Positions 30,442-40,524 of a stretch of DNA of 64,000 bases are shown one piece after another. Under the pieces are notes generated by a model. It saw nothing but the letters and a program-made list of their open reading frames with translations, searched no databases and was not told where the DNA came from. The DNA comes from an uncultured Clostridia bacterium (GTDB lineage: Bacteria; Bacillota; Clostridia; UBA1212), in assembly GCA_947304585.1 (NCBI GenBank), contig CAMZBI010000005.1, forward strand, positions 1 to 64,000. Reading direction: 5' to 3'. Within the stretch, counting starts at the first letter, position 1. The number at the start of each line of letters is the position of its first letter. Made by a program: the position numbers and the translations under genes.

Positions 30442-33186
30442 ATGTCACCGATAAAAAGATTGCTGAAAACTGTTCTTGCCGTGATGCTTGCGGCTGTTCT
30501 GACCCTTGGGATAGGGTTTGCCGGAGCGGAAGAGGGCGGAGTTCTTACCACCGGAGCCTCCGGGGAGTTTGTGAGCAGCAAATACGACGCCAACGTCCCC
30601 TCCTGGGCGATAAAGGAGAGCAGACGGTACAGCTACGACTTCAGCGAGGAGAAACCATCCTTCTACAACGACGACGGAGGCATCCACATATACAGTTCTG
30701 CGGGTTTTGCGGTCAAGGACGGGGTGCTCACATGCGCCTTCAAGAAATCCTTTGCACTGATCAGCGACGGGTTCCTTGGCGACGACTACGGCATCGGCGG
30801 CGGAGATCTCTCCTTCAGACTGTCCATGAAGGGCGGCAAGTTCAGCGTGATCCTCAGGGACACCAGTCAGAGCCCCACCAGAAAGGACTCCTATCTGAAT
30901 TTTGACTTCAACAAGGACGGCACCATCGACGTTGGCGACTACATGGCAAAGCAGAAGATAAAGGGAGCAGTTACCGGCGTTTTCGCCTCCGGCGCCCCTC
31001 TCATCACTTTTGAGGACCATGTGACCTACATCAATCTCCTTGTGGACGGAAAGCTGGTTCTCTCCATTGACTACATCGAGACGGCTTCCGAAAACAGCGA
31101 ATATTCCGTGGCAAACTACGAGTGCAGGCTTGTTTTCAAGGATGGGAACGGCAACGTTATCGGCACCCAGGAAAACTCTCAGCTTCAAAGGGCGGGCAGA
31201 TTCGTGCTCTCTTTCGACGACCTTGACGGATATATGGACGACCTCTCCTTCGACAGGACTGTGATCGACCAGTCCCTTCCGGACGCCGAGACCAGGGTGA
31301 TAGATTATTCAAACTGGGTGGCCACGGATGACCTCGGCAGGGTTACTGCTCTTAACAACGAGACGGGAGCGGTAAAACAGGACAAATGCGTAGGTATATT
31401 CTACTTCCTCTGCTGGGTCGGAGCAGGGGTCCACGTCCAGGACAACACCAAGCTTTTCCTTGAGTTGGGCATTGGCGGGCTCCAGAGATATCTCACCAAG
31501 AGCGGCGGAGAGGCCTACTGGGCGGAGCCCTTCTTCGGATATTACAGAAACACGGACACCTGGGTGTACAGAAAACACGCGTATATGCTTGACGCTGCGG
31601 GGATCGACTTCATATTCCTGGACATTTCCAACGGCGAGGTCTTTACCAGCGGTCATCTCAAGCTTTTTGATACATGGCTGAAGATAAGGCAGGAGGGCGG
31701 TACCACGCCCCAGATCTGCTTCCTCTGCGGCGACACTCCGGAAATTTTTGAAAAGGATCTCAACGACCTTAGGAAGTCGGGGGCCTTCACCGAGGAAAAC
31801 CTTCAGAAATACGATGAGCTTTTCTTCAAGTGGGACGGAAAGCCTCTGATCTTCGGCAACACCGAGACTCTTTCAAAGTCGAACCGCGAATTCCTTGAAA
31901 ACTTCGAGGTCAGGGGCTGCTGGGCCTGGCAGAACAGGGACGGCTACTGGAACTGGATCGAGGAGCTGGACAGGGACGAGGACGGCAATCTCTACATGTA
32001 TAAAGGCCGCAACATAAACGGCACGTTTGAGCAGCTTGCGGTGGCTCTTGGCCATCACCCCGCCAGCAGCAAGGGAAGAAGCTTCGTACTGGGATCCCAG
32101 AACACCAACGGTCAGAGCAATTTCGAATTCTACCTCGACACCACGCCAAAGGGCACCGGCTTTGCCTCCCAGGCGGAATACGTGCTGGAACAGTCGCCAA
32201 GGTGCGTCCTTATCACAGGCTGGAACGAGTGGATCGCGGGAAACAGCAGAGGTTCATATTTTATGGCCAACACCCCGGTGAACGACGTGAATTACGTTGA
32301 CCAGTTCAACCCGGAGTTTAGCCGTGACGGCGAGCCCATGAAGATAAGGGACGGCGTTGGCTTCGGCGACAATTACTACTACCAGATCATCGACTTCGTC
32401 CGCCGCTACAAGGGCATGGGCGAACTGAAAAAAGCCTCGGGCCAGGAGGGTTTCGACGGCGCAGGCGCCATGGACAGCAGTTCCTCATCCTTCGAAAGCG
32501 TCTGGAATGCTGTGGGACCCGAGTACCGGGATACCATTGGCGACGTGGAATTCCGCAACACCATCTCATACGACGCAGGCTTCAGATACCTGAACGGCAC
32601 CGGCAGAAACGACCTGGAAAGCGCCAAGGTGAGCCGTGACGAAGACTACCTGTATTTCACCGTCAAGACCGTCCACGACGTCGAGACGGCGGAGGACAGC
32701 GCCTGGATGAACCTTTTCATCGACACCGATTTTGATCACAACACCGGCTGGGAGGGCTACGACTACGTGGTCAACAGATACCGGGACGGAAACACTGCAT
32801 ACATTGAAAAACTTGAGAAGGATTCATTTGTCGGAATCAGGGCGGGAGAAGCGCAGATCGCTGTGAACGGCAACAGACTTACCCTTAAAATAGCCAAATC
32901 GATCATTGGCGTGTCCGAAAAGAACGGCGTCAATTTCGACTTCAAGTGGGCGGACAACTCCACGGAGACAGGAAACGTGATGTCGTTTATGGATCTTGGT
33001 GATACCGCACCGAACGACAGGTTCAATTTCAGGTTTGTGGGAAATGCGGTACAGTACGAGAAAAAAGTTGAGAAGAACGAGAAGGGCTGCGGAGGTTCCG
33101 TTGGCGCGGCGGCTGTGCTTGCGGCTCCGGTATTGTTCGCCGCGGCTGCAATGATGAAGAGATCGAAGAAGAGAAGAACGAAGTAA
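30442..33186 (+). CDS. Large secreted membrane-anchored GH71/GH99-like protein
   Basis: Signal peptide; IFYFLCWVG..., ITGWNEWIAGNS; C-terminal TM with KRSKKRRTK. Confidence 0.65.
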   Translation: MSPIKRLLKTVLAVMLAAVLTLGIGFAGAEEGGVLTTGASGEFVSSKYDANVPSWAIKESRRYSYDFSEEKPSFYNDDGGIHIYSSAGFAVKDGVLTCAFKKSFALISDGFLGDDYGIGGGDLSFRLSMKGGKFSVILRDTSQSPTRKDSYLNFDFNKDGTIDVGDYMAKQKIKGAVTGVFASGAPLITFEDHVTYINLLVDGKLVLSIDYIETASENSEYSVANYECRLVFKDGNGNVIGTQENSQLQRAGRFVLSFDDLDGYMDDLSFDRTVIDQSLPDAETRVIDYSNWVATDDLGRVTALNNETGAVKQDKCVGIFYFLCWVGAGVHVQDNTKLFLELGIGGLQRYLTKSGGEAYWAEPFFGYYRNTDTWVYRKHAYMLDAAGIDFIFLDISNGEVFTSGHLKLFDTWLKIRQEGGTTPQICFLCGDTPEIFEKDLNDLRKSGAFTEENLQKYDELFFKWDGKPLIFGNTETLSKSNREFLENFEVRGCWAWQNRDGYWNWIEELDRDEDGNLYMYKGRNINGTFEQLAVALGHHPASSKGRSFVLGSQNTNGQSNFEFYLDTTPKGTGFASQAEYVLEQSPRCVLITGWNEWIAGNSRGSYFMANTPVNDVNYVDQFNPEFSRDGEPMKIRDGVGFGDNYYYQIIDFVRRYKGMGELKKASGQEGFDGAGAMDSSSSSFESVWNAVGPEYRDTIGDVEFRNTISYDAGFRYLNGTGRNDLESAKVSRDEDYLYFTVKTVHDVETAEDSAWMNLFIDTDFDHNTGWEGYDYVVNRYRDGNTAYIEKLEKDSFVGIRAGEAQIAVNGNRLTLKIAKSIIGVSEKNGVNFDFKWADNSTETGNVMSFMDLGDTAPNDRFNFRFVGNAVQYEKKVEKNEKGCGGSVGAAAVLAAPVLFAAAAMMKRSKKRRTK

Positions 33187-33216
33187 ACAGCGGCTTTGAG
33201 GCCGGAAGAGGGATCG

Positions 33217-36200
33217 ATGAAAAGAATCAGTCTGTTGGTTTTGGTTTTGGCGTTTTCTGCGGCATTGGCGGCACTGTTTTTCGGGGGACCGATGACGGTG
33301 CAGTCTGACGACTGGGAAGGATTTGTCGAGTGCGAATACTGCGGAGAACTGGTGGCCGAGTGGGGACTTTGCGGCAACTGCGGCGGGTGCAACTATGAGT
33401 GCAACGCAGACTGCTACGAGGCCCATCACTGCGGCGGCTGTTTCTCCTGCCTAGTGTCGGGAGACCCCAGTTCATATTGCGAAGAGTGCTGCCTGTGCTC
33501 CGACTGCTGGGATGAGGACATACACTGCATAAACTGTTTTTCCTGCGGCGAGGACGTGTGCCAGGTCTGCGGTCTCTGCAACACCTGTGCGGAGATCATT
33601 GACTATGTGTGCTTCAGCTGCGGAACCAACCACCTCTGCGAGAACGCCTGCCCTAATTTGGACGAGAATGCGATACCCCACTGCACAGACTGCTGCGTGA
33701 TCTGCGAAGGCTGCGGCGAGTGCTGGCACAGCAGAGGCGGCTATGAGCTTTGCGAGACCTGCGGCAGATGCCCCGAGTGCTGCGAGGACGAGGAGTACCA
33801 CTGCCCGGTGTGCGGAAGCTGCTACGACGAGGTGGAACGCTGCGAGAGCGGTGCGCCACACTGCTCGGAGTGCTGCGACGCCTTCGGCTACGTCTGCGAG
33901 AGCTGCGGCAACTGTTTCTTTGAGGATCAGGACTCCTTCTGTGAGGACTGCGGGATGTGCATTGACTGCGCCGTGGAAAACGAGCTCCACTGCAAAGAGT
34001 GTCTGATCGCCCATATCGAGTGCGAGGATTGCGGCCTTTGCATCGACTGCGCTCTTGACAATGAAAAACATTGCGCCGAGTGCGGCAGGTGCTACGAGAC
34101 AGTTGGCTATTGTCACGAGGGCGGCGACCACTGCGAGGAGTGCTGTGAGGAGAACGGCTGGATCTGCCCGGGCTGCGAGGAGTGCACCGAAGCCACCGGC
34201 AACGAGCTTTGCGACCTCTGCGGGCTTTGCTCCCAGTGCTGCCTTGCCAATTCAGAGGCGGCGGGCATTCCGGACGGCCGCTGCGTATACGACCAGACCG
34301 CAGAGGGCCACGAGGACCTGTACGTCTGCGAACAGTGCGGACAAGAAAAATATCCCACGGAGATGTGCCAGTACTGCTGGCTCTGTACAGACTGCTGCCT
34401 TGACAACTCGGCGGCGGACGGCTGCATCTGCGGCATGTGCATAAACGATCCCGCCTACAAAGGCCACGTATGCGGCCTCACCGTGAGCCATGCGTCTATT
34501 ATTGGCGTGAGACTGCCGGAGGAGGGAACCCTCAAAACTACGGATGGCATAACTGTTGATCCTTCTGACGGAGGCGTTTACAGCCTGGTTTCCGTCAAGT
34601 GGGTCGCAAAAGAAGAAGATCAGTCTTTATTCACGGGTTACAAGGACCCGAAATTCCAAAAAGGCTATGCCTACGCCCTCAAGATCACCTTGGCGGCTAA
34701 AAAAGGATACATTTTCGGCAGCAGAGTTGAGGTCTCCCTGAACAACGGAGAGGGGTCCCTCTGTACCGGCTACGTTTCCGAAGAGGGCAAAAAGATCACG
34801 CTGACCGTTTATGCGGGATACATTCCCGGGGACAAGGACATTCCCGAACTCCGGGTGGAGCCTGACGTATATCCGGAACTTGGCGCTTCCATCTCGACAG
34901 GGGTTACTGTTTCAAAGAGCGGCAGCTACAGTCTCCACAGCGCACTCTGGAGCGCCTACCTTTACAAGGATTTCACCGGCGGCATGCTCTGGAAACAGGG
35001 TGAGTTTTTCGGCGGCAGATACTGGGCGATCTACATGATATTTGACGTTGCGGAGGGCTTCAAATTCGGCGACAAGACCGCTGTCTACGTCAACGGACAC
35101 CTTGCCGACGAGGGCGACGTGAAGATCTCCGGGCTCGACAACGGAAAATACGTGGTGGAAGTCATCCTCTGCTACATAGACGATCCGGAAAAGAACATTG
35201 CCAATATCACCATCGACGGCATCAGGCCCATAAAAGAGGGCGAAGCCATGATGAAGGCAGGCGACGTGAAAGTCCCGGATGAGGACAAGGACAAGTACGA
35301 GATCGCAAGGCTTGGCTATATAAGAAGGGACAAGACGGGCTACGGCTACTACGAGACCGCCGGAAAGTTCGAGAAGGGCTACTCCTACACCCTCAGCATA
35401 ACTCTTAGAAGCATCGGCGATCACGAATTCTCGGAGAACACCGTCGCATACGTAAACGGCAAGGAAGTCAGCGTTGCAAACGGCGGCGCAAAACTGGGCT
35501 GGGACTCCAGGGGCAGGTGTAACTACATCTACCTGGAATTGCCGATGGGCTATATCGGCACGGCTGAGAGGATCAGCGACTGCAATATCACAGGACTAAT
35601 AAGGCCCGAAGAGGGAGAGCCCCTCCAGCTTTCGGGGCTCAAAGCCTCCGAAAACGTTGAGATCATCGGCTTCACCTGGGAGCGGGAGGAACAGGAGGGC
35701 TACGAACTCTGCAGCACATACGAGTTCTACCACGCGCTTCCCTACAGGGTGAAGATCCGGGTCGCCGCAAAGCCGGGCTATGAGTTTTCCGGCACAAGGT
35801 TTGCAATAAACGGTATGGAGTGCCACGAGGTAAGCTACACAGGTTCCGAAGCTACGCTTACGGCAGTTTTTGACGCCTCCACGGCGGTCACGTCGATCGA
35901 CAACGTCAACATCCTCGGCTTCGAGATGCCCGCCCCTCGTGAGACAATAAAGACCCACAAAAAATCAATTCTTGAGAGCGGCCTTAAGTACAACTGCAGC
36001 GGTTTCGAGAGGACAAAAGAGTGCGTCTACATCCTGAAGTCCCTTGACGGCCAGAATTACGGGCTCATCGACGAGTCAAAAGACAAAAAGTTCGTGGCGG
36101 GGACCTGCTACGGCATAAGATTTGTGTTCGAGATACTTGAGGGCTATACCGTTCCGGCAGACGCAAAGGCTTTCCTGCAGGGCGCTCCTGCGGACACAGT

Positions 36201-37815
36201 CAGGGTGGAAACAAAGGACGGCAAAGAATACCTGACCGTGGAAAAATACTTTGGCGTTCTGGAAGATCAGATCACGCCGATATCCACCGTCAACGTATTG
36301 GTGAGCGCACCTCAGGCGGGCAACTATACCGCTATTTGCAGCGTCACCGGCGAGCTCAAGTCCTTCCGGATCGTGAGCTTTGAGTGGTACGAGTCGGAGG
36401 ACGGAAAGACCTACAAGCCATTTGGCGATACGTTCAAAGAGAACGCATACTACAAGATAATCATCCACCTCTCCGCCAATGAGGGCCGGTGCTTTACGGA
36501 CTTCACCCGGTTTGCGGTGAACGGCACAGGAAACATTGGCGTGTCCGTGAAATCCGGCGAGGCGGTTCTCGAGAAGGTGTTCTTCACGGAAGCCGCCGGC
36601 GGCGACGAGACCTACGAGTTTGCCATCAAGGCTTTCCCCACTGTCAGAGAGTATAAAGTTGGCGACCATTTGGATCTCGGCGGCCTTGTGGTGGAGACTT
36701 TCGAAAACGGCAAGTGGAACATCTACAAGAACGGCGAGGGCGTTACCGTGAGTCCCTACTACCTCATGGAGGAGGGGGACGAGGTCAAGATCACCGTCTC
36801 AAGAGGCGCCAACAAGGATTCCTTCACGGTAAAAGTAACCCCGGAGGTTGTGACGGAGGATACGATCCTTGGAATCGATATCGTCTCGGCTCCTTCAAAG
36901 ACAAACTATATCGTTGGCGACATCCTCGACACCAAGGGTCTCAGGATCAAAGTGCTGCGGACATCCGGCGAGGAGGAGATTTCCAACACGAAGGAGATGT
37001 TTATTTCCCCGGCTCTTCTCAGCACTGAGGGAGCTCAGGAGATCGTTGTGAATTACAAAGGCTTTAAAGCAGGCTTCACGGTGACGGTGAATCCGGACAT
37101 GCTGGTCAAGGTCCTTTCGTTGACGATCGACAGGCTTCCCGCAAGGACCGCTTTCATTGTGGGTGAGAAGATCAGCCTTGAAGGGCTTGCGGTCTCGGTC
37201 GACACCAATGCGGGCAAGCTGTATTTCTTCGACGGCAAGGGCGTTGACGCGGAGATCCCCGAAACGGATGCACCGGGAACCAGGAATGTGGTTATCTCCT
37301 ACGGCGGAAAATCTGCGGAATTCGAGGTCACTGTTAAAGAGGCGGCTCCCCACGAGCATCTGCCGGGAGAACTGATCCCGGGCACGGAACCCACCTGCCT
37401 CAAAACCGGCCTCAAGGCCCATTACGTATGCACCGACTGCGGAAGACTTCTTGACGAAGAACTCACACCTGTTAAATACAGTGAACTGGTGATACCCGCA
37501 ACCGGCCACAAAGTGTCCGAAAAATGGTTCCACAATGAGTTTTGTCACTGGAAAGAGTGCACGGTCTGCGGGGCAAGGGTTAGCGAACTCTACCTCCACA
37601 CAGCGAAGGGAATGAGTGAAGCGGATGAAAACGAGCTGCTCAAATGCGACGTGTGCGGAAGAGAGTTTAAAGTGAACGATCTTGTGCAGAACAAGTGGGT
37701 ATACCCTGGGGTCAATTGGCCCGTTGTTATTGCAGTTATTGCGGTCATACTCGTCGTATTGGCGAGTGCCGCAGTTGCAGTGATCATTATTATCAGGAAG
37801 AAAAAATCGAAATAA
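33217..37815 (+). CDS. Giant Cys-rich surface protein with Ig-like repeats and C-terminal TM anchor
   Basis: Signal peptide; dense CxxCGxCxxC arrays from about 33330 to 34470; Big_3-like YxVGDxLDxxGL repeats; TM plus IIRKKKSK. Confidence 0.85.
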   Translation: MKRISLLVLVLAFSAALAALFFGGPMTVQSDDWEGFVECEYCGELVAEWGLCGNCGGCNYECNADCYEAHHCGGCFSCLVSGDPSSYCEECCLCSDCWDEDIHCINCFSCGEDVCQVCGLCNTCAEIIDYVCFSCGTNHLCENACPNLDENAIPHCTDCCVICEGCGECWHSRGGYELCETCGRCPECCEDEEYHCPVCGSCYDEVERCESGAPHCSECCDAFGYVCESCGNCFFEDQDSFCEDCGMCIDCAVENELHCKECLIAHIECEDCGLCIDCALDNEKHCAECGRCYETVGYCHEGGDHCEECCEENGWICPGCEECTEATGNELCDLCGLCSQCCLANSEAAGIPDGRCVYDQTAEGHEDLYVCEQCGQEKYPTEMCQYCWLCTDCCLDNSAADGCICGMCINDPAYKGHVCGLTVSHASIIGVRLPEEGTLKTTDGITVDPSDGGVYSLVSVKWVAKEEDQSLFTGYKDPKFQKGYAYALKITLAAKKGYIFGSRVEVSLNNGEGSLCTGYVSEEGKKITLTVYAGYIPGDKDIPELRVEPDVYPELGASISTGVTVSKSGSYSLHSALWSAYLYKDFTGGMLWKQGEFFGGRYWAIYMIFDVAEGFKFGDKTAVYVNGHLADEGDVKISGLDNGKYVVEVILCYIDDPEKNIANITIDGIRPIKEGEAMMKAGDVKVPDEDKDKYEIARLGYIRRDKTGYGYYETAGKFEKGYSYTLSITLRSIGDHEFSENTVAYVNGKEVSVANGGAKLGWDSRGRCNYIYLELPMGYIGTAERISDCNITGLIRPEEGEPLQLSGLKASENVEIIGFTWEREEQEGYELCSTYEFYHALPYRVKIRVAAKPGYEFSGTRFAINGMECHEVSYTGSEATLTAVFDASTAVTSIDNVNILGFEMPAPRETIKTHKKSILESGLKYNCSGFERTKECVYILKSLDGQNYGLIDESKDKKFVAGTCYGIRFVFEILEGYTVPADAKAFLQGAPADTVRVETKDGKEYLTVEKYFGVLEDQITPISTVNVLVSAPQAGNYTAICSVTGELKSFRIVSFEWYESEDGKTYKPFGDTFKENAYYKIIIHLSANEGRCFTDFTRFAVNGTGNIGVSVKSGEAVLEKVFFTEAAGGDETYEFAIKAFPTVREYKVGDHLDLGGLVVETFENGKWNIYKNGEGVTVSPYYLMEEGDEVKITVSRGANKDSFTVKVTPEVVTEDTILGIDIVSAPSKTNYIVGDILDTKGLRIKVLRTSGEEEISNTKEMFISPALLSTEGAQEIVVNYKGFKAGFTVTVNPDMLVKVLSLTIDRLPARTAFIVGEKISLEGLAVSVDTNAGKLYFFDGKGVDAEIPETDAPGTRNVVISYGGKSAEFEVTVKEAAPHEHLPGELIPGTEPTCLKTGLKAHYVCTDCGRLLDEELTPVKYSELVIPATGHKVSEKWFHNEFCHWKECTVCGARVSELYLHTAKGMSEADENELLKCDVCGREFKVNDLVQNKWVYPGVNWPVVIAVIAVILVVLASAAVAVIIIIRKKKSK

Positions 37816-37835
37816 TACAAGCACAGGAGGAAGTC

Positions 37836-38399
37836 ATGGGAAGAAAGAATTTCGGATCAAAGCCATTTAGTTACCCCCAGCCCGTCTGGATCATCGGGAC
37901 CTACGATGAGAACGGAAAGCCGGACGCAATGAACGCTGCCTGGGGAGGCATCAGCGAGATCAACGAGGTTTCGGTGTGTCTCTCGGCGGGCCACAAGACC
38001 TGCAAAAACTTTGAAAAGACGGGCGCTTTCACTATCAGTATGGCGGACGCGGAACACATTGCCGCCTGCGATTACGTTGGCATCGTCAGCGCCAACAACA
38101 CGGAGGACAAGTTCGAAAGGGCGGGCTTCACCGCAACGAAGAGCAGTTTCGTCAACGCACCTGTGATCAACGAGCTTGCCGTTTGCATCGAGTGCCGGGT
38201 GAAGGAGTACAACAAGGAGACCTGCATACTGAAAGGGGAGATCGTCAACGTGAGTGTTGACGAGTCAGCTCTTACAGATGGCAAAGTGGATGTGGCAAAA
38301 GTTGCGCCGGTGTGCTTTGACCCCTTCAACAACACCTATAATATCATTGGCGGGCCGGTCGCCAAGGCCTTCTCAGAGGGTAAAAAACAGAAAGGATAA
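37836..38399 (+). CDS. Flavin reductase family protein
   Basis: PQPVWIIGTYDENGKPDAMNAAWGG...; RBS AGGAGG. Confidence 0.88.
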   Translation: MGRKNFGSKPFSYPQPVWIIGTYDENGKPDAMNAAWGGISEINEVSVCLSAGHKTCKNFEKTGAFTISMADAEHIAACDYVGIVSANNTEDKFERAGFTATKSSFVNAPVINELAVCIECRVKEYNKETCILKGEIVNVSVDESALTDGKVDVAKVAPVCFDPFNNTYNIIGGPVAKAFSEGKKQKG

Positions 38400-38403
38400 A
38401 AAC

Positions 38404-39051
38404 ATGAGCATTTTAAGGAAAAACAGCGGTGGAAAAGATCATCCCGAGATACAGGGCAACTGGGAGGAACGGGGTGTTATCGGCATCCGGGTGGAGATCA
38501 TTGGCGATTCTCTGACAGTCCTCTGGAGAGGGGGCCCGGTTCTTGAGACGAGGTTCAAAGCCGAAGAGGGTGAAGATGGCGCTCTTTCGCTGAAACTCGA
38601 CAAAAACGGTCTTCGCTACAAAGGAGCCGCCAATGACTACGCTACCGTCACAGGGATAACTTACAGGGACGAGAAACTGACTTTTGAAGAGCATTTTCCT
38701 ATCACGGGTCCATCGGTTACGGTTCTGTCAAAGACGGAGAACAACCGTTACGGCAATTACGAGATCAGAAACGATTTGATAAAGGGTCTCGAAGGGACCT
38801 GGACGGACGGCAGCGGCTACAACGAACTGGTGTTCAAAGACGACACCATGACCGTAAACGGCAAGAAGATCCGTTTCGTGGTGTTAAAGCCCTGCTGGTC
38901 GGCAAACAGAGAATACATTATCCGGGACGCGGATCCTTCAAAGGAACTCCCGTACGGACTCTCGGCGATCCGCATCGAAGGAGACACTCTTGTCAGCAGT
39001 ATTCTTGTGTGCGATGCTCCGTCGATCCCGTTGACGTTCAGGAGAAAATGA
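38404..39051 (+). CDS. Hypothetical protein
   Basis: ORF directly after the flavin reductase gene. Confidence 0.6.
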   Translation: MSILRKNSGGKDHPEIQGNWEERGVIGIRVEIIGDSLTVLWRGGPVLETRFKAEEGEDGALSLKLDKNGLRYKGAANDYATVTGITYRDEKLTFEEHFPITGPSVTVLSKTENNRYGNYEIRNDLIKGLEGTWTDGSGYNELVFKDDTMTVNGKKIRFVVLKPCWSANREYIIRDADPSKELPYGLSAIRIEGDTLVSSILVCDAPSIPLTFRRK

Positions 39052-39223
39052 GCCCGGAGGCATTGGCGTTAACCGGCTTGAGGGTAAAGAGCCCCGCTTA
39101 AAGAAACGCTTTTTGCGCAAACAGAAAACCCCGGGAAAGCTTGAATTCCTATTGAAAATTTAACGAAACCGGCGTAAAACAGGGCACGTTTCGCCCCATT
39201 TTGCCGAAAACGGCAAATAATTC

Positions 39224-39252
39224 TTGAAAAGAAAAGCCGGGGAGAATATAAT
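39224..39252 (+). promoter_or_regulatory. Promoter of gap
   Basis: TTGAAA-17-TATAAT. Confidence 0.65.
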
Positions 39253-39353
39253 TACTTGGATTGTGCGGAAAAAGAGGGCCCGCAAGAGCCTCGATCATGC
39301 CGCCAATCAGATAAACAGTTTACAATTTCATTCAAATAACGGAGGATTTTATC

Positions 39354-40424
39354 ATGGCAGTAAAAGTTGCTATTAACGGATTTGGCCGCATCGGACGTCT
39401 CGCTTTCAGACAGATGTTCGGCGCAAAGGGCTACCAGGTCGTAGCTATCAACGACTTGACGAGCCCCGCAATGCTCGCTCAGCTTCTCAAATATGATACC
39501 GCGCAGAAAGGCTACTGCGGCGTTATCGGCGAGAACAAGCACACTGTTTCGTCCAAGGAACCCGAGTACGCAGAAGACGGCAAGACCATTGTAAAGCCCG
39601 GCTCCATCACGGTTGACGGCAAAGAGATCACGATCTATGCAGAGCCCAAGGCAGCCAATCTCCCCTGGAAGAAGCTCAAAGTCGACGTAGTTCTCGAGTG
39701 CACAGGTTTCTACACCAGCAAGGCTAAAGCTCAGGCTCACATCGATGCAGGCGCTAAGAAAGTCGTTATTTCCGCTCCCGCCGGCAACGATCTGCCCACC
39801 ATCGTTTACAACGTAAACAACGAAGTGCTCACGCCCGAAGATACCATTATCTCCGCCGCATCCTGCACCACCAACTGCCTGGCTCCCATGGCCAAAGCTC
39901 TGAACGACACATTCCCGATCGTTTCCGGTATCATGACCACCGTTCACGCTTACACAGGCGACCAGATGATTCTTGACGGTCCCCACAGAAAAGGCGATCT
40001 CCAGAGAGCACGCGCCGGCGCCGCCAACATCGTTCCGAACTCCACCGGTGCCGCCAAGGCTATTGGCCTCGTTATCCCCGAACTGAACGGCAAGCTCATC
40101 GGCTCCGCTCAGAGAGTTCCGGTCGTTACAGGTTCCACCACGATCCTCGTAGCAGTTGTTAAAGGCAAGGACGTTACCAAAGAGGCTATTAACGCCGCTA
40201 TGAAGGCTCAGTCCTCCGAATCCTTCGGCTACACCACCGAGAAGCTGGTTTCCAGCGACGTTATCGGTATGACCTACGGCTCACTGTTCGACGCCAACCA
40301 GACCATGGTAACGAAGATCGACGACGACACCTATCAGGTACAGGTCGTTTCCTGGTACGACAATGAGAACTCCTACACCAGCCAGATGGTTAGGACTATT
40401 AAATATTTCGCCGAGTTAAAGTAA
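39354..40424 (+). CDS. gap: Glyceraldehyde-3-phosphate dehydrogenase, type I
   Basis: [29 protein letters not shown]. Confidence 0.98.
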   Translation: MAVKVAINGFGRIGRLAFRQMFGAKGYQVVAINDLTSPAMLAQLLKYDTAQKGYCGVIGENKHTVSSKEPEYAEDGKTIVKPGSITVDGKEITIYAEPKAANLPWKKLKVDVVLECTGFYTSKAKAQAHIDAGAKKVVISAPAGNDLPTIVYNVNNEVLTPEDTIISAASCTTNCLAPMAKALNDTFPIVSGIMTTVHAYTGDQMILDGPHRKGDLQRARAGAANIVPNSTGAAKAIGLVIPELNGKLIGSAQRVPVVTGSTTILVAVVKGKDVTKEAINAAMKAQSSESFGYTTEKLVSSDVIGMTYGSLFDANQTMVTKIDDDTYQVQVVSWYDNENSYTSQMVRTIKYFAELK

Positions 40425-40452
40425 TTATATAAGTAAAAACTGTATAAAATGA

Positions 40453-40498
40453 AACAGGCCTGAACGGACGTACGCGTCGCGTTCAGGCCTGTTTCTTT
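40453..40498. terminator. Bidirectional terminator between gap and a convergent gene
   Basis: AAACAGGCCTGAAC...GTTCAGGCCTGTTTCTTT. Confidence 0.85.
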
Positions 40499-40524
40499 AC
40501 AGCCGGCAGGCGGTCTTTACCTGC

